Of a stretch of 12,141 bases of DNA, positions 6,728 to 12,141 are shown piece after piece. Made by a program: the position numbers and the translations under genes. This DNA comes from Gammaproteobacteria bacterium (lineage in GTDB: Bacteria; Pseudomonadota; Gammaproteobacteria; GRL18): NCBI GenBank assembly GCA_013139395.1, contig WTAX01000141.1, positions 1 through 12,141 on the forward strand. The letters are read 5' to 3'. Each line of letters opens with the position of its first letter. The first letter of the stretch is position 1. The notes beneath the pieces are model-generated. The model searched no databases and was not told where the DNA came from. It saw only the letters and a list, made by a program, of their open reading frames with translations.

Positions 6728-6762
6728 AGGAGTGCCGGGCGAATTACCCTGCACTCCTTTTT
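6728..6762 (+). terminator. Rho-independent terminator after pstS
   Basis: A perfect 8-bp stem AGGAGTGC (6728-6735) / GCACTCCT (6751-6758) is extended across a C/T mismatch by GGG/CCC (6737-6739/6747-6749). The loop is CGAATTA and a T-run follows (6758-6762). It lies 25 bp after the pstS stop and 86 bp before phoU. It should reduce read-through, so PstS is made in excess over the membrane components. No separate promoter for phoU is evident between 6763 and 6848. Confidence 0.9.
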
Positions 6763-6848
6763 CAGTTGATTCTTTATACCCTTTTACATACCCGTTACCC
6801 ATAACTATCGCTTTAAATTATCGCTTTAAATTATCATTGGAATTATTT

Positions 6849-7913
6849 ATGTCACACCTAGAACAACGTCTTGAAAATGATTTGCAAAATATACGTGTTC
6901 GCATTATAGAACAAGCCCGAAAAGTACAAACTGGCGTTCATGATGCCGTTCATGCTTTGCAGACCGGTAATAATAAGTTAGCTTATGCAACGATTCTAAA
7001 TGACCATCCGATTAATCGGACCATGCGTGAGATCGATCGATTATGCCATAAATTTATTGCCACACATTTACCCAGCGGCTCACATTTACGGTTACTGTCT
7101 TCAATTATAAGAATTAACATTGAACTGGAACGTATGGGTGATTATGCCGTTGTTATAGCACGTGAAGCTATTCAATTAAGCGCTCCTCCAGAAGGTCTTA
7201 TCGGTAGAGAAATCGATCGTCTGGCCACCGAATCTCTGTTGATGTTAAAACAGTCAATTAAATCATTTGAAGAATTAAATGCCGAATTAGCAAGAAGTAC
7301 CATGGTTATGGCCGGGAGTATGGAATATAACCTCGATGTCGTGTATGAGGAAATTAGTCGGGACAGCCAGAAACAAAATGCTAAAGATACGCTGGCGCTG
7401 TTTGTTGTTTTTACCCAGCTTAAACGAGTGGCGGATCAGGCAAAAAATCTGTGTGAGGATACTATTTTTGCGGTAACCGGTGAGCAAAAGGCCCCCAAGG
7501 TTTATAACATATTATTTATCGATGAAGATAATAGCAGCCTGAGTCAACTGGCAGTTGCTATAGCCCAAAAAAATTATCCTGGTATCTGTGATTTTGCTAG
7601 TGCCGGACGAACTGCTGCCGCATCTATTAATTCGGAATTAGTCGATTTTCTCGATTCCAGAGGGGTTGATACAGCTGATTTGAGTACCAGCAGCCTGGAG
7701 CAGCTAAGCCATCAGGATATTTCAGAAAAACACGTTATTGTGAGTTTACAGGGCGATGTCAGTGGTTATCTGGATTCAATTCCCTTTCATACCAGTGCTG
7801 TAGAGTGGGATATCAGTGCGGAGTCAGATGAACATAATATGGAAATCCTCTACCGAACTTTGGCTTTGTACATTAAAGATTTAATGGTGCAATTACTGGG
7901 TGATGAGGTTTAA
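6849..7913 (+). CDS. phoU: PhoU-like regulator fused to a degenerate LMW-phosphatase/ArsC-like domain
   Basis: Residues 1-215 are a PhoU domain: two three-helix repeats with metal-binding motifs ELERMGDYA (92-100) and LKRVADQAKN (191-200). PhoU restrains phosphate uptake and passes transporter status to the PhoR/PhoB system at the inner membrane. Residues about 218-354 add a second domain: VYNILFIDEDNSSLSQLAVA (218-237), a buried FASAGR, a helix SELVDFLDSRGVDT, KHVIVSL, then VEWDISAES. That order matches low-molecular-weight tyrosine phosphatase/arsenate reductase proteins, whose loop reads C-x5-R-S. Here the Cys is Asp225 and the Arg is Leu231, so catalysis by the usual mechanism is excluded. 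At 354 residues it exceeds the roughly 240 of plain PhoU. ATG 6849 is chosen: an upstream in-frame GTG (6732) lies inside the pstS terminator. The ribosome site is weak (TTGGAA). Confidence 0.85.
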   Translation: MSHLEQRLENDLQNIRVRIIEQARKVQTGVHDAVHALQTGNNKLAYATILNDHPINRTMREIDRLCHKFIATHLPSGSHLRLLSSIIRINIELERMGDYAVVIAREAIQLSAPPEGLIGREIDRLATESLLMLKQSIKSFEELNAELARSTMVMAGSMEYNLDVVYEEISRDSQKQNAKDTLALFVVFTQLKRVADQAKNLCEDTIFAVTGEQKAPKVYNILFIDEDNSSLSQLAVAIAQKNYPGICDFASAGRTAAASINSELVDFLDSRGVDTADLSTSSLEQLSHQDISEKHVIVSLQGDVSGYLDSIPFHTSAVEWDISAESDEHNMEILYRTLALYIKDLMVQLLGDEV

Positions 7914-7916
7914 TAA

Positions 7917-8843
7917 ATGACAACACAAAGCAGTGAAGCAATGAATGAGCAGTTTGATCGGCGTACTTTAGATTGGTATATCGATAAACTGGTTGAAGTC
8001 ATCGTCTTTATCAGTGGTATCTCGGCAATTATTTTTGTAATAGGTATTTTTGTTTTTGTGACTATGGAGGGTATGGGATTTTTATTCGACAGCTTTAGTT
8101 TCAGTGAGTTTTTCGGCTCAGAATATTGGGAGCCCAGTGATGAAGATGCACCGGAATATGGCATTTTAGCCTTGATAGCCGGTACTGCGAGTGTCACCGG
8201 ACTGGCTATGTTAATAGCCATTCCATTTTCTTTAGGCACGGCAATCTATATTGCTGAATTTTCAACGGGGAAAACCAGAGAATATTTAAAAGTTCTGGTT
8301 GAGCTTCTGGCGGCTATACCTTCTGTTGTCTGGGGCTTTATCGGCCTGACCATTATGAATCCGCTCATTATTGAGCTTTTTGATGTACCGGTGGGACTCA
8401 CCGTACTCAATGCCGGTATTATTCTGGGTTTGATGGCTGCACCGATTATGACCTCTATTGCAGAAGATGCACTCAAAGCAGTACCTGATCGCTATCGTGA
8501 AGCAGCAGAAGCATTAGGTGCCACACGCTGGCAGGTTATTTATAAAACAGTATTACCGGCTGCAAAAAATGGCTTATTAGGCGCAATACTGCTGGGTGTC
8601 GGTCGCGGTTTTGGTGAAACCATGGCGGTTTTGATGGCCACGGGTCATGCGGTTAATATTCCAGGCAGTGTGTTTGATTCTGTCAGAGCATTAACAGCCA
8701 CTATTGCTGCTGAGCTGGGTGAAACAGCAGTGGGTTCAGAGCATTATCAGGTGCTGTTTACCATTGGAATTTTCTTATTCCTGATCACCTTTGTTATTAA
8801 TCTCACGGCCGATTTGATTGTTCGTGGTATAAAAAATCAATAA
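7917..8843 (+). CDS. pstC: Phosphate ABC transporter permease PstC
   Basis: One of the two inner-membrane channel subunits of the Pst importer (308 residues). About six hydrophobic segments are visible (roughly 26-50, 83-105, 125-150, 160-180, 215-240 and 280-303), with a periplasmic loop around 55-80 rich in acidic and aromatic residues. The cytoplasmic coupling helix that docks on the ATPase is DRYREAAEALGATRWQVI (191-208), the EAA motif. The charged GVGRGFGET segment (227-235) matches the region where an Arg and a Glu are needed for transport in E. coli PstC. The ATG follows the phoU stop by three bases, which form a second in-frame stop. The ribosome site GAGG (7905-7908) lies within the end of phoU, implying coupled translation. 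Confidence 0.95.
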   Translation: MTTQSSEAMNEQFDRRTLDWYIDKLVEVIVFISGISAIIFVIGIFVFVTMEGMGFLFDSFSFSEFFGSEYWEPSDEDAPEYGILALIAGTASVTGLAMLIAIPFSLGTAIYIAEFSTGKTREYLKVLVELLAAIPSVVWGFIGLTIMNPLIIELFDVPVGLTVLNAGIILGLMAAPIMTSIAEDALKAVPDRYREAAEALGATRWQVIYKTVLPAAKNGLLGAILLGVGRGFGETMAVLMATGHAVNIPGSVFDSVRALTATIAAELGETAVGSEHYQVLFTIGIFLFLITFVINLTADLIVRGIKNQ

Positions 8844-8888
8844 CTCTTTTAGTAATTTTTACTCCTTGCTATTTATTAAGGAAAAACT

Positions 8889-9788
8889 ATGTCTGTAGAA
8901 GCAATGCCCGTTGAAAATCTGTTTACAGAATCTCAACTTAATGTAAAAAATAAAAAAATACAAAGTCTTTATCGCGTTCTTTTTTTACTGATGACTTTAT
9001 TATTAATCCTTCCGGTATTAATCATTTTAGGTACGCTGATTGTTAAAGGCGGTTCAATGATCTCCATTGACTTTCTTTTTACTGATCCGGTCAATGGCAT
9101 GACTGAGGGCGGTGTTTTTCCTGCTTTATTGGGTACCGTATTTCTGGTGAGTCTAGCGTTACTTATTTCTGTACCGCTGGGAATAGCTGCTGCCATTTAT
9201 TTAAGTGAATATGCCTCAGAGAACTGGTTTACCCGTGCTATCAATCTGGCTATTATTAATCTTGCCGGTGTACCTTCTATTGTTCATGCACTCTTTGGTG
9301 TCGGTGCTTTTGTTATGTTTTTCGGCTTTGGAACCAGTATTCTGGCGGCCAGTTTAACGCTTGCTATTATGACTTTACCGGTGGTTATTGTCTCTACCCG
9401 GGAATCATTACAGGCGGTTCCTCATGCCTTTCGTGAAGCCTGCTGGAATATGGGAGCGACTCGCTGGCAAACTATCAGGCGGGTCGTTTTGCCTAATGCC
9501 GTGAGTGGTATTTTAACCGGTGTTATTCTGGAAGTTTCCAGAACCACGGGTGAAACCGCCCCTATTATGTTCACCGGTGCTGTATTCTTTCTGCCTTTCT
9601 TACCACAGGGTGTTTTTGATCAAACTATGGCTTTGTCCCTGCATCTGTTTGTTGTAACAACACAGGTTCCGAATGTCCCTGAGCAATTACCTTATGCGGT
9701 AGCTCTTGTTTTGATTGGTATGGTTTTATTAATGAATAGTATTTCAATTGCCTTCAGAATGTATTTGCGGAGTAAGAAAAAATGGTAG
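8889..9788 (+). CDS. pstA: Phosphate ABC transporter permease PstA
   Basis: Second channel subunit of the Pst importer, 299 residues with six hydrophobic segments, the first at about 29-53. The EAA coupling motif reads FREACWNMGATRWQTIRRVV (181-200) and closely resembles the PstC one, so each permease can contact one ATPase subunit. EVSRTTGETAPIMFTGA (215-231) is the conserved charged channel segment of PstA. Start ATG 8889 follows AAGGA (8879-8883) at good spacing and lies 45 bp after pstC, with no terminator between. The 3' end overlaps the start of the first pstB gene by 7 bp. Length and motifs are ordinary for the family. Confidence 0.95.
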   Translation: MSVEAMPVENLFTESQLNVKNKKIQSLYRVLFLLMTLLLILPVLIILGTLIVKGGSMISIDFLFTDPVNGMTEGGVFPALLGTVFLVSLALLISVPLGIAAAIYLSEYASENWFTRAINLAIINLAGVPSIVHALFGVGAFVMFFGFGTSILAASLTLAIMTLPVVIVSTRESLQAVPHAFREACWNMGATRWQTIRRVVLPNAVSGILTGVILEVSRTTGETAPIMFTGAVFFLPFLPQGVFDQTMALSLHLFVVTTQVPNVPEQLPYAVALVLIGMVLLMNSISIAFRMYLRSKKKW

Positions 9789-10603
9789 AAACAATGTTAG
9801 AAAGCAAGTCAGAAGGCAAATCAGAAACAGCGTCGACTGCAGAGCAAAAAAAAGTCAAGCTGGATATCAGTCATCTGACTGTTTCTTATGGTAATGACGC
9901 AGCCATTAGTGATGTGAATTTTAAAATTTTTGAAAACGAAATTTTCGGTATTATTGGCCCTGCTAATGCAGGTAAAACCAGTTTTTTAAAAGCACTCAAT
10001 CTGATGAATACCTTTGATGCCAATATGAAGGTGGAAGGCAAGATTCTGTTTAATGACAGAGACATTCATCAATTAAAAAATGTCTATGCCTTACGCAGCC
10101 GCATTGGCGTGGTATTTCCTCTGCCGGTGGGTCTACCCATGACGATTTATGAAAATGTTGCCCTGTCACCTCGACTCAGAGGCATTAAGGATAAAGCGAC
10201 ACTGGATGAAATAGTGCAGCGGTGTCTGCAGCGTTCGGCACTGTGGGATGAAGTAAAAGACCGACTGGATTCTTTGGGCAGCTTACTTTCAGGCGGGCAG
10301 CAGCAGCGTCTGACTATTGCCAGAGCATTATCACAGGAGCCGGAGCTGCTGATTTTAGATGAATTTTCTATTGCAGTTGATCCAGTGACTACGATGCGAA
10401 TTGAAGAAGTATTGAAAGAGTTAAAAAATGAAATGACTATTATTCTGGTTACTAATTTAGTACAGCAGGCTCGTCGCCTGGCTGATCGAACAGCATTTTT
10501 TCTGGAAGGAAAATGCATAGAAACAGGTGATACAGAAGCGCTGTTTAACGGTCAGGTAGAGAATAGTAAAACTACAGACTATATTGAAGGTCGTTTTGGG
10601 TAG
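9782..10603 (+). CDS. pstB: PstB-like ATPase 1, degenerate Q- and H-loops, intact signature
   Basis: Phosphate ABC transporter ATP-binding subunit, 273 residues with a polar N-terminal extension of about 25 residues. It retains a usable Walker A (GPANAGKTS, 59-67, but Asn62 for the usual Gly), a fully canonical signature LSGGQQQR (169-176) and Walker B ILDE with catalytic Glu194. Several universal PstB positions are changed. The Q-loop reads VVFPLP, with Pro113 for Gln. The residues after Walker B are FSIAVDP (195-201) instead of P-T/C-S-A-L-D-P. The H-switch reads VTNLVQQA, with Asn225 for His. The C-terminus DYIEGRFG is typical PstB. Loss of Gln and His predicts poor hydrolysis at its own ATP site, while its signature can complete the partner's site. 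It overlaps pstA by 7 bp; the N-terminus could alternatively begin at the ATG at 9794. Confidence 0.9.
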   Translation: MVETMLESKSEGKSETASTAEQKKVKLDISHLTVSYGNDAAISDVNFKIFENEIFGIIGPANAGKTSFLKALNLMNTFDANMKVEGKILFNDRDIHQLKNVYALRSRIGVVFPLPVGLPMTIYENVALSPRLRGIKDKATLDEIVQRCLQRSALWDEVKDRLDSLGSLLSGGQQQRLTIARALSQEPELLILDEFSIAVDPVTTMRIEEVLKELKNEMTIILVTNLVQQARRLADRTAFFLEGKCIETGDTEALFNGQVENSKTTDYIEGRFG

Positions 10604-10642
10604 AGTTTTATCTCTCACTAACAGTTAATACATTCTTAACTC

Positions 10643-10664
10643 ATTTATAACATATTTATAACAT
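10643..10664. repeat. Two tandem 11-bp units between the pstB genes
   Basis: ATTTATAACAT occurs twice without a gap (10643-10653 and 10654-10664) in the 84-bp space between the two ATPase genes. The 11-bp period equals the half-site spacing of Pho boxes, but the TGTCA core is absent. It may be a weak regulator site, a promoter-like AT-rich patch or simple repeat noise. The following AGGG at 10681-10684 probably serves as the ribosome site of the next gene. Confidence 0.4.
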
Positions 10665-10687
10665 AGTTTTTCTATAGGCCAGGGTCA

Positions 10688-11491
10688 ATGAATACAGCAA
10701 CTGCTGAACAAATAAACGAAAACTCCAGTCATTACGCTATTCAAGCGAAAAAGTTGAATCTTTGGTATGGATCATTTCAGGCACTTTTTGATATCGATCT
10801 GGATATTAAAAGCGGCATAATAACGTCATTAATTGGTCCTTCAGGATGTGGAAAATCTACTTTTCTACGCAGCATTAATCGGATTAACGAACGTCTGGGA
10901 TATGTCCGAATTGAAGGTGGTATTAATGTTCATAATCAAAATATCTATGCAGATGATGTGGAGCTGATACAAGTTCGAAAACAAATCGGTATGGTTTTTC
11001 AACGACCCAATCCATTACCCACAACCATAAAAGAAAATGTCTTATTTGGTCACAAACTGCATATGAAAGACAAGTCATATTCATCAGCAGATCATGATGA
11101 GATTGTTGAAGATTCACTGCGTCAGGTCTTGTTGTGGGATAAAGTCAAAGATAAGTTAAATCATAAAGCCATCAGTTTATCGCTGGAGGAACAACAAAAG
11201 CTTTGTATCGCTCGATTGTTACCGGTTAAGCCCAATGTTTTATTAATGGATGAACCCTGTTCGGCACTTGATCCCAAAGGTACAGCGGCGGTAGAAGAAT
11301 TGATTTGGGAACTACGCGGAGAATATACCATTTTAATGGTTACCCATAATATGGCTCAGGCCAGACGAGCCAGTGATGAATGTATTTTTATGCTCATGGG
11401 TAAAGTCGTAGAACATCAGAAAACAGGTGATCTGTTTGTAGTACCGAATTGTAAAGAAACTGCTGATTATATTGAAGGAAGATATGGTTAA
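10688..11491 (+). CDS. pstB: PstB-like ATPase 2, intact Walker/Q/H motifs, degenerate signature
   Basis: Second phosphate ABC transporter ATPase, 267 residues. Walker A GPSGCGKST (50-58), Q-loop MVFQRPNP (102-109, Gln105), Walker B LLMDEP (185-190), D-loop CSALDP (191-196) and H-switch VTHNM (His220) are all canonical PstB. The signature that should read LSGGQQQRL is LSLEEQQKL (164-172): both glycines are replaced, by Leu166 and Glu167, and Gln by Glu168. Gly-Gly loss normally abolishes ATP sandwiching by this motif. These defects are complementary to those of the upstream ATPase, arguing that the two products form a heterodimer. The protein ends ETADYIEGRYG, like E. coli PstB. It lies 84 bp after the first pstB. 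No clear terminator is seen in the 73 bp before convergent hemG. Confidence 0.92.
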   Translation: MNTATAEQINENSSHYAIQAKKLNLWYGSFQALFDIDLDIKSGIITSLIGPSGCGKSTFLRSINRINERLGYVRIEGGINVHNQNIYADDVELIQVRKQIGMVFQRPNPLPTTIKENVLFGHKLHMKDKSYSSADHDEIVEDSLRQVLLWDKVKDKLNHKAISLSLEEQQKLCIARLLPVKPNVLLMDEPCSALDPKGTAAVEELIWELRGEYTILMVTHNMAQARRASDECIFMLMGKVVEHQKTGDLFVVPNCKETADYIEGRYG

Positions 11492-11564
11492 GGAATAAGC
11501 CATCGAGCGAATTTAATCCAGCGGTACAGGAGTTTTAAGTTAATGTCTGCTATTTTAATTGTTC

Positions 11565-12092
11565 CTACATTTTACTGATTGTTTGTCCGAATTCTTTTAC
11601 TTGATTCCAGTTGGTGAAGTCAATCTTTGCCTTTGGATCAGTAGGACCATTTGTCATCCACATTATGAATCTGATCATGGAACGATCCCAAAAGCTGTAT
11701 TTCTGATAATCTATTTTACCTGCAAAAACAGCTAAATTTTTAGGTTTCCAGGATATTTGTGTTAGAAATTTTTTCAAATAAGGATTGGTATCAGGCTGGT
11801 TTTTTTCAGGCTTACGTGCGACCACATTGACTGAGAAAAATGCACTGGATTTCTCTTCTAAAATCTGTAACTGTTTTTTTATAAACTGATAAACTTTTTT
11901 GTGGTGTTTTCCATAACGAATGCTAGCCCCGATAACTATTTTATCGAATGATTTTAAGTCAATTTCTTTTTTATCATCAATAGAAACTGATATCACTTGA
12001 TTGCCATATTCTTCAATCACTTGTCTAAGATAAGAACAGATTTCTCTGGTATGCCCATCAGTAGTTGAATAAATGATAATAATTTTGCTCAT
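11565..12092 (-). CDS. hemG: Menaquinone-dependent protoporphyrinogen IX oxidase HemG
   Basis: Flavodoxin-like, FMN-binding enzyme that oxidises protoporphyrinogen IX to protoporphyrin IX, the penultimate step of haem synthesis, passing electrons to the quinone pool at the cytoplasmic side of the inner membrane. The FMN phosphate loop is YSTTDGHTREI (8-18). VIGASIRYGKHH (53-64) and SVNVVARKPEKNQPDTNPY (87-105) match the E. coli protein nearly residue for residue; the latter belongs to the long-chain insert that separates HemG from ordinary flavodoxins. The basic, aromatic stretch SFWDRSMIRFIMWMT (133-147) may help membrane contact. At 175 residues it is close to the 181 of E. coli. The ribosome site is poor (CAAGAT just before ATG). 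It is convergent with the pst block and has no evident link to phosphate. Confidence 0.93.
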   Translation of the reverse strand: MSKIIIIYSTTDGHTREICSYLRQVIEEYGNQVISVSIDDKKEIDLKSFDKIVIGASIRYGKHHKKVYQFIKKQLQILEEKSSAFFSVNVVARKPEKNQPDTNPYLKKFLTQISWKPKNLAVFAGKIDYQKYSFWDRSMIRFIMWMTNGPTDPKAKIDFTNWNQVKEFGQTISKM

Positions 12093-12141
12093 ATCTTGAG
12101 TGTTTACTTCGGAGTTTTTTACGACACATAAGTTGTTGACT

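Noticed and set aside
6732..6848. Upstream in-frame GTG start giving the PhoU protein 39 more residues
   Set aside because: The GTG lies inside the terminator stem after pstS and has no ribosome site. The added residues (MPGELPCTPFSVDSLY...) do not resemble PhoU, while the ATG at 6849 begins a normal PhoU first helix.
10147..10518. 123-residue minus-strand open frame inside pstB1
   Set aside because: Complete overlap with a conserved ATPase gene; the product is a low-complexity Ser/Arg shadow.
11492..11564. Bidirectional terminator between pstB2 and hemG
   Set aside because: No inverted repeat with a T-run could be found in these 73 bases.

Overview
The window looks like a chromosomal segment of an AT-rich gammaproteobacterium. 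The pointers are a HemG-type (flavodoxin-like) protoporphyrinogen oxidase very close to the enterobacterial protein, an E. coli-like Pho box and sigma-70 -10 layout, and gammaproteobacterial-style Pst proteins. Genus cannot be told from the sequence alone.

Layout. Bases 1-773 hold the 3' part of a patatin-like phospholipase gene, then a complete CPA1/NhaP-type Na+(K+)/H+ antiporter gene (864-2069). Bases 2070-3163 are a scarred zone. It contains a decayed fragment that reads like an AI-2E/YdiK-family membrane protein, directly joined to the C-terminal third of an ISKra4-family transposase. A hairpin follows that may be the right end of the insertion sequence, and then a possible small minus-strand gene with one frameshift.

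Bases 3164-11491 form a phosphate-centred block, all on the plus strand. It starts with two translationally coupled genes, a 2-phosphoglycerate kinase (3164-4348) and an archaeal-type cofactor-independent phosphoglycerate mutase (4345-5655). Next comes a tandem 41-42 bp repeat carrying three Pho boxes, the last set exactly 10 bp upstream of a TATACT -10 element. The pst genes follow in the unusual order pstS - terminator - phoU (fused to an extra domain) - pstC - pstA - pstB1 - pstB2. The window ends with convergent hemG on the minus strand (11565-12092).

How the genes fit together. PstS captures periplasmic phosphate, PstC and PstA form the channel, and two different PstB ATPases power it. 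The PstB copies are degenerate in complementary places: PstB1 has the intact signature motif but altered Q- and H-loops, while PstB2 has intact Walker, Q- and H-loops but a broken signature. This predicts a heterodimer with one consensus and one degenerate ATP site, a design known from some ABC exporters but not expected for Pst. The PhoU protein carries a C-terminal domain resembling a low-molecular-weight tyrosine phosphatase or arsenate reductase that has lost its catalytic Cys and Arg. Upstream, the mutase plus kinase could turn 3-phosphoglycerate into 2,3-bisphosphoglycerate at the cost of ATP, next to the phosphate uptake system. The combination of these three features is the most interesting part of the window. 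No phoB or phoR gene is present here.
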